A DNA stretch of 64,000 nt from Erinaceus europaeus (GCF_950295315.1 NC_080181.1:32158764-32222763); one strand, 5' to 3'; positions 18,598-29,770 are shown, counted from the first letter of the stretch. The notes: generated by a model not told the origin, from the letters alone. Translations and numbers: made by a program.

Positions 18598-18875
18598 TTT
18601 TTTTTTTTTTTTTGCCTCCAGGTTATCACTGGGGCTCAGTGCCTGCATTATGAATCCACTGCTCCTGGAGGACATTTTCCCCATTTTTGTTGCCCTTGTT
18701 GTTGGATAGAACAGAGAAAAATCAAGAGAGGAGGGGAGAGAAAAATAGACACCTGCAGATCTACTTCACCGCTTGTGAAGTGCCCCCCCCAGAAGTGGGG
18801 AGCAGGGATACTTGCACCGGTCCTTGTACTTTGTGCCATGTACACTTAACCCACTGTGTTACTGCCCAACCCCCA
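18598..18875 (-). mobile_element. Long SINE-A, minus strand
   Basis: A T run, GCCTCCAGGTTATCACTGGG extension, TTGTTGCCCTTGTTGTTGG tail side, GA-rich body, damaged B box and GTTACTGCCCAACCCCC head side. AGGATAATTCTT flanks it exactly (18586-18597, 18876-18887). Confidence 0.93.
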
Positions 18876-19029
18876 AGGATAATTCTTACAATCAAAATAA
18901 TTTCACTAATGAGCAGCAAATCTCATCTTTTAAGTGAGAAGTAACTTGGATTGTAACTTTATATTTGAAAGAGAGGAGAGAAGCAGACACAAATTGGTCA
19001 GATACTAGGAGAACAATTTAATTTTTTGA

Positions 19030-19168
19030 GATTGTGGAGAGCAAGGAGATAATATCATGAGTATGAAAGAAGACTTTCATGCCTGAGGTTCTGAAGTCAC
19101 AGAGTCAATCCCCCATTCCACCATAAATCAGAGCTGTGCACTGCTCTAGTAATAAATAAATTAATTAA
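19030..19168 (+). mobile_element. SINE-C
   Basis: AGCAAGGAGATAATATCATGAG head, CAGAGTCAATCCCCCATTCC B box, TAAATCAGAGCTGTGCAC body, TAATAAATAAATTAATTAAT tail. TTGAGATT occurs on both flanks. Confidence 0.8.
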
Positions 19169-19228
19169 TAATTGAGATTATGAAAACTAAAAAAGAAACA
19201 ATAATTTCAAAAGAACTGTTGGCACCTG

Positions 19229-19548
19229 GGGGCCGGGCAGTAGTGCAGCAGGTTAAGTGCACAAGGCACTAAGAGCAATGACCTGTGTAAGGATCCTGGT
19301 TCGAGCCCCTGGCTCCTCATCTTCAGAGGGGTCATTTTACAAGCAGTGAAGCAGGTTTGCAGGTGTCTTTCTCTCCCTCTCTCTGTCTTCACCTCCTTTC
19401 TCGATTTTCTCTGTCCTCTTCAGCAACAGCAATAACAACAATAAGAAAAACAACAGTAAACAAGGGCAACAAAATGAGAAAAATGGCCTCCAGGAGCAGT
19501 GCAGGCACTGAGCCCCAGTGATAACTCTGGAAGTGAAAAAAAAAAATT
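19229..19548 (+). mobile_element. Long SINE-A
   Basis: GGGGGCCGGGCAGTAGTGCAGC head, GGTTCGAGCCCC B box, GAAGCAGGTTTGCAGGTGTC body, AACAAGGGCAACAAAATGAG, ATGGCCTCCAGGAGCAGTGC extension. TGTTGGCACC flanks it on both sides. Confidence 0.93.
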
Positions 19549-19549
19549 G

Positions 19550-20100
19550 TTGGCACCAAAACGTGGTTCCAGAGTTTCCTCCTAACTTATTCTTACTGGA
19601 TCCACTTGCCTACCCACTGAAGTATGGGCTATCATGTTTGAAAGAGCTCAGTTAACTTACCAAAACTACAGACCACTAATGGACAAGAACCAGCTTCAGT
19701 CTCAGGTCAGCACAGATATAAAAGTCACATTCAGTTGTCATAGGATTAGACAGATAAGAAGTTTTTTTTCCAGTTCTCCATTTATATATTCATAAAGAAT
19801 TGTGTTTGAATACTGGCTCATTGCCTATATCCATATTACCCTGAGTACATCTGTTAACACTTTCAATCAGAGGAGCTCTTGGCTTAATTCACTTAGAGAT
19901 GAGGATGATGGTGCCAGTTCTTTGCACCTATAGGGATGCTTTGTGAGTCATATAAAAATGATGTTTATGAAAATTCACATACAGCTCTGAAATGTAGCTC
20001 AAATATAAGACACAATTACAATGCTATCACTCATCCTTACATCTAAAACAGCTTTTAGTATTTTTAGAGGGAGTATATAAATGTGGAGAAAGAAGTGTTG
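19550..20100. other. Unique sequence with a possible MIR
   Basis: Mostly single-copy. The part 19825-19985 (CATCTGTTAACACTTTCAATCAG, ATGAGGATGATGGTGCC, GGGATGCTTTGTGAG) follows MIR order on the plus strand but is very diverged. Confidence 0.4.
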
Positions 20101-20106
20101 AGTGGG

Positions 20107-20318
20107 GGCCAGGTGGCGGTGCACCTGGTTGAGCACACATGTTGCAATGCACAAGGATCCGGGTTCGATCCACCAGTCCCCACCTGCAGGGGGAAAGCTT
20201 TGTGAGTGTTGAAGCAGTGTTGCAGGTATCCTTCTGTCTCTCTCCCTCTCTATCACCCCCTTCCCTTTAAATTTCTGGATGTCTCTATCCAGTAAATAAA
20301 TAAAGGTAATACAAAAGA
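20107..20318 (+). mobile_element. SINE-B, full length
   Basis: GGGGGCCAGGTGGCGGTGCACC head, GGGTTCGATCCACC B box, GAAGCAGTGTTGCAGG body, CTCTATCCAGTAAATAAATAAAGG tail. Confidence 0.93.
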
Positions 20319-20319
20319 G

Positions 20320-20750
20320 GGAGGTTATTGAGAGGAAGAGACAAAGTGAGAGAAGTGAAAGAGAAATGGGAGCCAGCAGGAGGAGTTTACAGAGATTGTA
20401 AATTCTACAAATGAATGATTCTGATAGGGCCTTAAGTTACTGTTTTGCCTGCTGTGCTGGAGAGTGTCAAAACTTCTAGCAAACATTTGATCACATGTAG
20501 ACTGGAACACCTCTATTAGTTGTAGGTATTAGTTTCCTTTAGCCAGTGGAAAAAAGTAGAACATGAAATTCATGGTGCCCCCACTCTCCCCCCTTTTTTT
20601 AATGCAGAGTCAATGTTCTTCATTGTTCTGTGAATGCTAGCATATGCCAAAGATTTGAGAAGAAAAAATGTGTTGGAGACTGAAAGTAAAGTTTACCCTT
20701 TAACTTATTTTATTCCCTTTAAATTGGGGAAAAAAATGTCACAGTCCATA
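20320..20750. other. Unique sequence, no gene
   Basis: Apparently single-copy DNA with short frames only. Confidence 0.4.
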
Positions 20751-20754
20751 ATAC

Positions 20755-21250
20755 ATGTATTATTTTCCCATGCCTGTTGTAACAAATAACTACACACAAC
20801 AGAAAGGCACTGCCTCAGTATGAATCCATTTTCTTCCCATCTTATTGGATAGGACAGAGAGAAATTGAGAGGGGAGGGGAGAAAGAAAGATAGATACCTG
20901 AAGAACTGCTTCACCACTTGTGAGGTGACTTCCCTGCAGGTGGGGAACTGGGAGCTCAAACCGGGTACCTTGCATGGGTCCTTGCACTTTGTACTACGTA
21001 TGTTTAACCCAGTGTGCTACCACTTGCCTCCCCCCCCCCCCGCCCCGCCCCATTGCTCAGTTCTTTCCTGGGACTTCAGGACACCTTTGTTTTCTACTTT
21101 TGACTCCAGCTGGCCGCTAACATTCACTGAATTGTAGCCACATCCTTCCAACCTTCAGGACCAGCACTTTCAAATATCTCACTGTTCTGTCTTCATACTC
21201 TCTTTTCCTTAATGTCATAAAATTTCTCTCTACCTCCCTTTTATAGGAAT
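20755..21250 (+). repeat. Ancient mammalian repeat, 5' part (split)
   Basis: CCCATGCCTGTTGTAACAAATAAC opens a widespread old mammalian repeat. After a SINE, the text continues with the TGGCCGCTAACATTCAC and CTACCTCCCTTTTATAGG parts. The 3' remainder lies at 22755-22870. I do not assign its family. Confidence 0.5.
20818..21053 (-). mobile_element. SINE-A, minus strand
   Basis: ATGAATCCATTTTCTTCCCATC tail side, GGACAGAGAGAAATTGAGAGG body, GCTCAAACCGGGTACC B-box side, TGCTACCACTTGCC head side and a C run at 21031-21048. Confidence 0.85.
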
Positions 21251-21254
21251 GTAG

Positions 21255-21957
21255 ATGCTATACTTAGACAATATTTATATACCTTTCCCATATTCGAAAG
21301 CTACTCCCTTCCCTGATCAAGCTTCCTTAGCCTTTTTTCTAGCTATGACATCATCTCCCCAGACAATAACTTGGGTCCACCTACATATCAGATGTCAGGC
21401 TCAGAAAAAGACAAAACAAAACTAGTATAGTCAAGGGCCCTTTGGAATATAACTAAAATAGGCCTACCAGTTATCTACAGAACGAAGGACCCCCCCCCCC
21501 CCCAACTCTTCATCTGCACTATTCCAGCCTTTAGGTTCATGATTAGTAAACAATTTGTTTGGCTTTATATATTATCTCTTTTTTCACCCACCAGATTCCA
21601 GATGCTACCATGATGCTAACCAGATTTCCCTGGGCAGACAACCCCACCAATGTGTCCTGGAGTTCCTCTTCCTCAAAGCCCTTCCCCACTAGGGAAAGAG
21701 AGAGACAGGCTGGGAGTATGGATCGGCCTGTCAATGCCCATGTTCAGCAGGGAAGCAATTACAGAAGCCAGACCTTCTACCTTCTGCACCCCATAATGAC
21801 CCTGGGTCCATATTCCCAGAGGGATAAAGAATAGGAAAGCTACCAGGGGAGGGGATGGGATACAGAGTTCTGGTGGTGGGAAGTGTGTGGAGTTGTACCC
21901 CTCTTATCCTCTGGTTTTTGTCAGTATTTCCTTTATATAAAATTTTTTTTTAAAAAA
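21255..21957 (+). mobile_element. X-family retroposon, copy A
   Basis: A ~700-bp copy ending in GTGTGGAGTTGTACCCCTC, TTATCCTCTGG and an A run. It aligns by eye with the copies at 37335, 43549, 48758 and 62450. A frame at 21559-21834 includes GSNYRSQTFYLLHP, which recurs in the other copies as a property of family descent. A 14-base C run lies at 21490-21503. Confidence 0.65.
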
Positions 21958-21991
21958 AAGAGAATATTCTCTATGCCACATATCCTTTTTA

Positions 21992-22298
21992 AAAGATTTT
22001 TTAAAAGTTTTTTTTTTTAATTGCCATCAGGGTTATCACTGGGGCTTGGTGCCTGCAAGCAAATCCACTGTTCCAGGTGACCATTCCCTCTCCCTCCCCC
22101 ACCATTTATTTGATAGATAAGAGATAAATTGATGGGGGGAGAGATAGATGGAGAGAGACAGAGAGGGAAAGAGAAAGACACCTGCAGTACTTTCTTCACC
22201 ACTTCTGAAGCTTCCCCTGTATAGATGGTGAGCTGGGGTCTGTGCCTGGATCCTTGTATGCGATAATGCATGCACTTAGCTAGGTGCACCCAAAGCAT
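21992..22298 (-). mobile_element. Long SINE-B, minus strand
   Basis: A T run, TTGCCATCAGGGTTATCACTG extension, GATAAGAGATAAATTGATGG body, GGGGTCTGTGCCTGGATCC damaged B box, TTAGCTAGGTGCACCC head side. Confidence 0.85.
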
Positions 22299-22339
22299 TT
22301 TGTGTTATTTTAATGAGAAAAATATACAGTACTACAGAA

Positions 22340-22750
22340 AGGAATATTATATGTAGGTGAACTGGAGCACTACTCAGCTTTGATTAATGGTGGTGCTGGG
22401 ATTGAACCTGGGATCTCAGAGCTTTAGGAATGAAAGTCTTTTTTTTTTTTTTGCCTCCAGAGTTATCCCTGGGGCTCTGTGTTTGCACTATGAATCCACT
22501 GCTGCTGGAATCCATTTTTTTTCCCCATTTTATTGGATAGGACAGAGAGAAACTGAGAGAGAAGGGAGCTAGAGAGAGTGAGAACTGCTTGTGAAGCGTC
22601 CCCCCTACAGGTGGGGAACCAGGGTCTACAACTCAGATCCTTCTGTGAGTCCTTACACTTAGTACTATGAATGCTTAACTCATTGGCCACTGCCCAGCTC
22701 CCAGGAAAGGAAGTCATTTGCATTACTACTATGCTATCTCCCCAGCCCAT
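22340..22750 (-). mobile_element. SINE-C, minus strand, split by a SINE-A
   Basis: 22340-22440 carries the tail-to-B-box part (GGTGCTGGGATTGAACCTGGG) and 22703-22750 the head (TACTACTATGCTATCTCCCC). The inner element lies between related words GGAATGAAAGTC and GGAAAGGAAGTC. Confidence 0.8.
22441..22702 (-). mobile_element. Long SINE-A, minus strand, nested
   Basis: A T run, GCCTCCAGAGTTATCCCTGGG, TCCATTTTTTTTCCCC, GGACAGAGAGAAACTGAG body with a shortened GA tract, CTACAGGTGGGGAACCAGG, and GGCCACTGCCCAGCTCCC head side. Confidence 0.85.
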
Positions 22751-22754
22751 CCAC

Positions 22755-22870
22755 CACAAATCCTTGATTAAATCCCTTGGCAGTCTTTCCTCAAACTGAA
22801 ATTAAAATTTACAGGTCCCAGAGATTAAGATGTAAATATCTTGAAGGATGCATTTAGCAGCCTATCAGGA
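22755..22870 (+). repeat. Ancient mammalian repeat, 3' part
   Basis: AAATCCTTGATTAAATCCC, TTTACAGGTCCCAGAGATTAAG and ATGTAAATATCTTGAAGG continue the repeat started at 20755. Confidence 0.5.
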
Positions 22871-23763
22871 TTTTGAAAAGGGCAGGTGTCACATATTACA
22901 GGGAGGAAGTTCCAGAGCTGCTATGTTGCAAAGACAGTAGTCCAGCAGGACTGCAATTGGTATTTCCATAGTCTATTGTCTTGCAGGTGTATTGATGGAC
23001 AGCTGCACATTTTTGCTTCTTGTAATCAAATAGGATCTCAGAGTCCTGTAAATTTAACTTTCTCTAGGCTGTGAAATACATAGACGCTCAAGTAGATCAA
23101 CAGAGTGCCCTTTGTATTGCTTACCAAACAAAGCTCCACAGGCTGGTGCAGGTCTTTGTATACATCTTGTGCTCCGCCCCTTCCTTAGACAGGTGACAGA
23201 ATCCCCCACACTCCCAGCAGTGGATGTGCAGGCTGACAGTCTCATCACCTGTCCCATGTGAAATCAACAGCTCCAAGATCGTACATGTCTCTCACCCACT
23301 GACATTGAGTGAAAACACCAACTAGGGAAAGTGGAGGCTGAGAGTCAAAAGAGTAGAGACATTGCAGCTTGTGTTCCAGCTTGGCAGAAAGTGGGGTTCC
23401 CATGCAGTCCCGCTGAGGGAGCAGGCTTCCCGGAGAGTAGGGGTTCACTCCTTCCCTGCTGTCTAATCCGGCACCTCCTCCATCTGCCTTGCCTGAAACT
23501 ATTTCCCATAGTCATCACCCCTTGGGACATAACTGTCTCCTTGGAGACTCAGGAAGGGAAGAAAGTGTGATTTTTTTTGCTGGAGCTCTGACTTATTATT
23601 TAATTTTTATTTTCTTTGTTGGCTCTTTCAGATTCCTGTGGTGTTGATGTTTTATTAATGACTCCACACTCTCCTCTGAGGGAGTTGGAATTCTGCCTAT
23701 CATCCGCAGTTGACAGTTGCATACCAGTGAGATAGAGGGAGAATGAGAGAGAGAGAGAGAGGA

Positions 23764-23805
<42 letters not shown>

Positions 23806-24900
23806 ATAAAAATGCTTGGTAGAAAGGAGGCAGAGGCCAGCCTGGAAATGCCCTCTCCAAATCACTGAGGCCATTCCAAAGGAAAATCTCTGCTCTGATG
23901 TGTTCTATCCATCCTGCTTTGTTCAGAACTCTCTTGATGTCTGTTGACATTAGCCTCCATGCTCTGGTCAATAGAAGCCCCTTGATTGGCAAAGATAAAG
24001 AACCTAGGCTTTATCTTCTTCCTTTCATAATCCCCCCTTACTCTACTCCTCCCCTGTATCTGAGGGAAGCTGGATCACATACAATCTCCTAGAAAGAAAT
24101 GGACAGACTGTCATGTTTCCATCTCCTTTATTCCTTCCCTAACCTCTGTGGAGTCTTCTTCTAATGCCTGTCATCTTCCCATCACTGGGTGCTGAGCTAG
24201 TCTAACATGGTCATCATTTCCCACCGGAACTGCCGTGTGTATCTCTCTACTGTGCCTGTCCCATTCGTCCTCTTTTCTAATCCATTTCCCAGCAGTCGGC
24301 TGTCTTGACATAGGCTGCACATTTTCACAGTTCCTGGGAAGAGGTAGTCGAAGAGATTACTTGTGAGGTAAATCAAGAAGCAAGTGAATATCTAGAGTCT
24401 TTCCCCAAGATTGCTTGGAGTAACATGACAACAAATGTGATGAGGATGCATCCAACAAGGGAGGTTTCTGCTTCCGTCCCCATCTCTTGGGTATTTGCTT
24501 CATTGTGTAGGAACACACAACAGAACACATGGGGTGGGACTGGTGCAGCTGGTCTCCTTCTCATGTTTAGAGGTGCATATGTACACTCAGTTTATTTTAA
24601 ACTTCATTTCAGAAGAGGGGTATTCCCTGTCCCTTTGGAACAGAGACAGCTGATTGTTGCTCAGTATTCACATTTACTTTGCCTGAGATCATAGGAGCTT
24701 GGACATTCTAGACACCTGTTGTTGTAACTAGTTCGAGGACTGAATAAGACACCGGCAGCCTCCTGGATTAGTTTTCACAGTGAGGGCACCCTCTTTCCTT
24801 GTGCTTTTTTCCTTCCTTTTATCAGGAAATTCAGACTTTGTGGACCAAGAAAGATGAGCCATTTTGAGACCAAAAGTGACATGGTGAATGAAGAAAACAC
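22870..24900. other. Long unique stretch, no supported gene
   Basis: About 2 kb of mainly single-copy DNA. The only clear repeat is a (GA)n array at 23738-23802. Frames of 60-92 codons occur on both strands but overlap one another and show no domain, so I see no gene. Confidence 0.4.
23738..23802. repeat. (GA)n microsatellite
   Basis: A nearly continuous GA/AGAG array with a few GGAAG interruptions. Confidence 0.95.
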
Positions 24901-24906
24901 AACAAG

Positions 24907-25078
24907 ACTGTGGTGTATCTGGTAAAGTGTTCATGTTATAATGCGCAAGGACCCAGGTTCAAACCCCTGGTTCCCACCTGCAGGGGGAAAACTTCATAAG
25001 CAATGAAGCTTTCTCTCTCCCTCTCTACTCTTCCCCTCTAAATTTCTCTCTATCGTATAAAGTAAAAAAAAAAAAGAA
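24907..25078 (+). mobile_element. SINE-B
   Basis: GTGGTGTATCTGGTAAAGTG head, AGGTTCAAACCCCTGG B box, GCAGGGGGAAAACTTC body, shortened CT tract and TCTCTATCGTATAAAG plus an A run. Confidence 0.85.
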
Positions 25079-25079
25079 A

Positions 25080-26600
25080 GAAAATATATGAAAGACAGAA
25101 AGAAAGCGTATCAGAACACTGAACCATCATTCTCTGAGACTATGTCACCTTTAGTAAACTACTCTTTACTTTTGGATGTGGGAGGGAGCTCTATCTTGCT
25201 TAATCAAAGTAACTTCTGCAACACATTAACATGATTTGAATAAGGAAACTGAGATTTTACAGCAGTTTTGATACAGAGTGCTTTTCAAAGAGACTGGCTG
25301 ACAGCCCATAATGACTCCTGAACCATGGGAAATGCAGTTTCTAAAAGACAGTCAATGTTCTACTTCAGTCTATTGTGGCTGCTGTTCTCCTTGTTCTACT
25401 AGAATTGTCCCTACCTCTCTTTTCCTGTGAGGTATTGGACATCTGTGCTTTGCCCTGACACATGGGACTCTACAGGTACACTCAGGTTCTTCCTCCCACC
25501 AGAGATGGACAGTGCCATGTGGTTGGTCATAGATACAGAAAATGGGGTCTGAGATCATTATGGAATACAGCAAAACACCCCTCAAAGACAGAGATGACCC
25601 CAGGGGCAGGCAAACACCTGTGAAGATGAGGAGCTGAAAGCTACTTACTAGAACTGGTAATCTAAATTGGAGACATATCTACTAATTGTCTGACGCGAAG
25701 TGCTTCAGAATATGCTATGGAATATGTTCAGGCTCAAAGTAGTTTGCACCAAACTTAATCATGTTAGCAACCTCTACAGTTGCAACCCTAAAGATGATGG
25801 TGGCTTTGAAGAGTTTCCCCCAGTTCCACACAGAACAACTGAAGTTAGAGTTTGGGTTTCCTATCCAGCCCCCTTCTTTTCTGTTAGCAGTCCCTCATTA
25901 TCATATCCAAAAATGCCCAAGCTTCTCTCCAGCTTCAGCGTACAACTCCGTCTATAAATGACCTCAGAGGAACTCTGGATTGATTTAACCTCCTTTATCT
26001 GTGTGATTAGTTCAGCCACAGAGCAGATATTTGGTGCTTATCAGCCCACTAAAGAGTCAAAGAATGCTGTTACCAGTTTTTTATCTCTAAAATGCACACA
26101 AAGCCCCACTGACTATTCTATTAATTTGTTAATGAACCTGTCCAGTAGACAGATTCTCAGTGCCTTTGGAAGGCAGGCTAGGGACTTAAAGGGGTTGCAG
26201 CCAATAGAGCTAAATCCTGAAACTTTGGAAGTGCCGTGGAAGTTGAGAAACGTGTCCTTGTTTTCATTGTGTGTTTTTATTCTCTTTTCATCTCTTATTG
26301 AACTAGAGGGCTCATGGTGAGACAAAGAAATGCGCTAGAAATAAAAATTCAGTTGTCTGATAGAAGTTGTTCACAGAGGCTGTGGCAAAGAAGCCAAGCA
26401 TAGACATTTTGAATAGTTTAACATATGAATCAGGTCATCTGGGGGCCAGATCTCTGAGCTTTTTTTTCGATTGAGACATAGAAGACAATTCTATCCAAGA
26501 ACAAAAGATTCTGGGGAAAATGTTTTTTTTTTTTTTTCTGTCCTTAGGAGCTATTGCAATTGTATTTTTTTTTCCTTTGTTATATTTCTATAAATGTAGA
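25080..26600. other. Unique stretch, no supported gene
   Basis: Single-copy DNA. A plus-strand frame of 120 codons at 25958-26320 is the longest here, has no recognised domain or good splice context, and lies on AT-rich, possibly conserved sequence (ATTAATTTGTTAATG near 26120). Confidence 0.35.
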
Positions 26601-26789
26601 AACAATACCATCAGGACAGATATGTGTCTACACATGTTCAACAACATGGGGGATGTGGTATCAACAGAATGACCACATCAGTGGAGTCCTATAATATGAC
26701 TACAAGGTTCTCCAGAGAGTTCACCAACTACGAAAGCTTTCCGTTTTCCAGATCTGTTCAGCAAAAAGATGTCTCAAGAATAGTATCAG

Positions 26790-26985
26790 GAAACACAAAG
26801 CAAGATCTGACTGAGTTTGGCATATGGCATCAAAGTGAAAATCTCTGGGTGGAGGGTGAGAGTTGAAGTTCAGCTTCACTGTGGGCTGGGGGGGGCAGGG
26901 GAGGAGGGGATCCTAACACAGTCATTTGGCCATGGGAATGTTGCTGATGTACACTCCTATTAACTTGTAGTCGTGTAAATATTTA
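26790..26985 (+). mobile_element. L1 type ii 3' end
   Basis: AGGAAACACAAAGCAAGATCTGAC, GGCATATGGCATCAAAGTG, TCAGCTTCACTGTGGG, ACACTCCTATTAACTTG. The DNA before 26790 (26600-26790) may be more L1 but is too diverged to call. Confidence 0.7.
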
Positions 26986-26987
26986 AA

Positions 26988-27090
26988 AGAAGAAGAAGAA
27001 GAAGAAGGGGAAGGGGAAGGGGAAGGGGAAGGGGAAGGGGAAGGGGAAGGGGAAGAGGAAGGAGAAGCGGAAGGGGAAGGAGAAGAATGA
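26988..27090. repeat. (GAA)n then (GGGGAA)n hexanucleotide array
   Basis: Six GAA units lead into about nine near-perfect GGGGAA units, then GAA-interrupted variants to 27088. It grows from the A-rich end of the L1 fragment. The G4 runs every six bases suit G-quadruplex formation. Confidence 0.92.
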
Positions 27091-27100
27091 GAATACTACC

Positions 27101-27372
27101 GGGGCCAGGTGGTGGCACACCCAGTTAAGTGCACATAGTACTAAGCACAAGTACCCAGGCAAGGATCCAGGAGGTTGAGGCCCCCAGCTCCCCACCTGCA
27201 GGGCAGACATTTCACAGGCAGTGAAGCAGTTATGCAGGTGTGCATCTTTCTCTCTCCCCTCAATTTCCCTCTGTCCTAACCAATAAAATGGAAAAAATGG
27301 CCACCAGTAGTAGATTCATAGTGCCATTGCCAAGAGCCAGCATAACCCTGGAGGCAAAAAAAAAAAAAAAGA
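27101..27372 (+). mobile_element. Long SINE-A/B-type element
   Basis: GGGGCCAGGTGGTGGCACACCC head, degraded B box, GAAGCAGTTATGCAGGTG body, TCTGTCCTAACCAATAAAATGG then ATGGCCACCAGTAGTAG and AACCCTGGAGGC ending in an A run. Confidence 0.85.
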
Positions 27373-27539
27373 ATAATTTAACTATCCAAAATATTCCTGG
27401 ATATCCCTTTGATGACAGGAACAACTAAATTCAGATCACTGATAGCCATTAATTGAGACAGAATCAAAATAGGACTTGAATTCCTAGTTCCCAATCACCC
27501 ATAACCTGCAGGCCGAGATAAAAAGAGTTTCCCTGGGGG

Positions 27540-27892
27540 TTGGGCGGTGGCGCAGTGGGTTAAGCGCATGTGGCGCAAAGCGCAGGGACCGGCGTAAGGA
27601 TCCCGGTTCGAGCCCCCGGCTCCCCACCTGCAGGGAGTCGCTTCACAGGCGGTGAAGCAGGTCTGCAGGTGTCTATCTTTCTCTCCCCTTCTCTGTCTTC
27701 CCCTCTTCTCTCCATTTCTCTCTGTCCTATCCAACAACGAATTGTGTCAACAAGGCCAATAATAATAACCACAACGAAGCTACAACAAGGGCAACAAAAG
27801 GGGGAAAAAATGGCTTCCAGGAGAGGTGGATTCATGGTGCAGGCACCGAGCCCAGCAATAACCCTGGAGGAGGGGAAAAAAAAAAAAAAGGG
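27540..27892 (+). mobile_element. Young full-length SINE-A with intact A and B boxes
   Basis: Among the best-preserved copies: GGCGGTGGCGCAGTGGG head, TGGCGCAAAGCGC, GGTTCGAGCCC at 27605-27615 (intact B box), CpGs retained in GCTTCACAGGCGGTG. A complete body, tail and extension end in an A run. The direct repeat GTTTCCCT flanks it. A 110-codon frame across it is an artefact of the repeat. Confidence 0.95.
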
Positions 27893-27945
27893 TTTCCCTT
27901 AGGGCTAAACTCAGGACCTTCCTCCAGAAAGTCTGCAAATAGGCA

Positions 27946-27960
27946 CCATCAGGGGGCAGT
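27946..27960 (+). promoter_or_regulatory. Candidate CTCF site
   Basis: CCATCAGGGGGCAGT matches the CTCF core CCASYAGRGGGCRSY at 14 of 15 positions. It lies in unique DNA between two SINEs. It is predicted only. Confidence 0.4.
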
Positions 27961-27976
27961 AATGAGTCTCCTGCCA

Positions 27977-28262
27977 TCTTTTTATTTATTTATTTATTTT
28001 ATTTATTTCCTTTTGTTGCCCTTGTTGTTTTATTGTTGTAGTTGTTATTGATGTTGTTGTTGGATAGGACAGAGAGAAATGGAGAGAGGAAGGGAAGACA
28101 AAGAGGGGGAGAGAAAGACAGACACCTGCAGACCTGCTTCACCGTTTGTGAAGTGACTCCTCTGCAGGTGGGGAGCCAGGGGCTTGAACCTGGATCCTTA
28201 TGCTGGTCCTTGTGCTTAGTGCCACCTGTGATTAACCTGCTGCGCTACTGCCTGGCTCCCAA
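27977..28262 (-). mobile_element. SINE-A, minus strand
   Basis: TTTATTTATTTATTTTATTTATT tail side, TTTGTTGCCCTTGTTG, GGACAGAGAGAAATGG body, GGGGCTTGAACCTGG B-box side, GCGCTACTGCCTGGCTCCC head side. TCTCCTGCCATCTT and TCTCCTGATATCTT flank it. Confidence 0.93.
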
Positions 28263-29770
28263 TCTCCTGATATCTTATGGTGTCATAAGGAAAAGTACCT
28301 AGAACACTTAACTTGAATGAGTTAGTAACGCCAGCCCACTTAAGACCATCCAAAACTGGTGGTGAAATCTATAGGGCCACTGTTGTCAACTGTCCTTGGT
28401 TAACAAACCTACCCTTACTCCTGATTTCTACCCATGAGCCTATGTTTTCTTGCTCCTTAATCCCTTGGCATAGACTTCTCTGGAGGAAACCTGCACATAG
28501 ACCTACTACTCAAACTGACTCCCTTGTGTCAGGAATCAAGTCCCAGTAAAGTCTTATTTGCGGAGTGTTTGATCTCTATTGCATGAGAACCCAAGAATCT
28601 GGATCTGAGAACATTGTGACTTACAGTGAGAGAGCAGGAAGTGCATAAGGAGTTAGTAATTGATAACTATCTTTCCCTGCTGACAAGTATATTCTTAAAA
28701 TGCAAATGGAAAACAGATGGTAAAGAAAAATATCTTCCATCAAAATCAGAGCTAAATTTTAGAAGAGACTCAGGACTGTGCTGTGGATGGATATTCCTTC
28801 CTTGGATTTGTTTCTCTGTCATGGTGAGTTTGCAAACATGTAAGATGTTACACAAATCCCTCTTCAGGACAGAAACACTTCTGTCCCAAGATACTCAAAG
28901 TAATGACTGTGGAAGACTTCCAAACTTTCTTCCTCTGTAGACACTGTCCTCTGGATGACCCACTTGAAGTGAGGTAGGATCTTATTATTGCCCACTGACG
29001 GTGTCCATTCATAGACTTCCTATAGGGATGCCTCAAGTTTAGTGGTACCTTTTGCTCCTTGTGGGGCATTACTAAATGGCCATTAAAAGGGCAAACTCAA
29101 CATCTCTGTCTCCTGGAGGATTATATAAAGCTTCTGGAGCAATTGTACCAAAATCTGTTCTCTCCTTTGGCCAGTTCTGATTCCTTCTCTTTTTATAAGC
29201 ATTATTTCCCAAAATGTTCTCAAATAAACTTCCTGCATAAACTTCTCTAGTAGAGAGATCCTGTCAAGTTAACTTTGAAACTTCTTTTGAGTGAAACTGC
29301 CTCTATCTTGTCTCAAAGTGGCCATCTTGAGACATTTAGATGAAAATTTAATACTCTGACTCTGCCTTTAGACTTCATTTGATGACTACAGAAAACTAAA
29401 GTTTATCTATTGCTATTGACAGCAGGTCTCACATTTCAGAGTTTTGTGTGAAGGCTTCTACTCATCAATCACAGACAGACATTCCTTGGAAACTAACAAC
29501 AGACCTAACCTAGGACCATCTCTCCGCTTGATCCTTTAAAATTCTCCTCAGACATACCCTTGGATCACACCTTGGGACTATTCTTTGGTTGTGGACCCCA
29601 ATCATAATTTCTATTTTTGAGTAAGTATCTTTTTGATTATATTACAGCATAATCATTTTTTTCTCCAACAAATCCACTCAAAGACATCTGGTAATAAAAA
29701 TGGTCATAAACCCACTTGATAAAAGAGTAACAATGGGAATACTAGGTACAATTCCCCACACTACTAATTA
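28263..29770. other. Unique sequence and unassigned old repeats
   Basis: 28860-29245 looks like an old LTR (GAGGATTATATAAAGC TATA-like word, CAAATAAACTTCC polyadenylation-like word). 28320-28600 also has repeat-like flavour but I cannot name it. No coding region is supported. Confidence 0.3.

Noticed and set aside
25958..26320. 120-codon plus-strand frame
   Set aside because: No recognised domain; the region looks like unique AT-rich non-coding DNA.
27541..27615. Possible tRNA gene (intact A and B boxes)
   Set aside because: The boxes belong to a SINE head followed directly by the SINE body, with no cloverleaf 3' half or acceptor stem.
27570..27902. 110-codon frame that looks like a protein with Ser/Pro-rich text
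   Set aside because: It lies entirely on a SINE-A and the same peptide flavour recurs in other SINE-A copies; CT-rich repeat DNA simply lacks stops.
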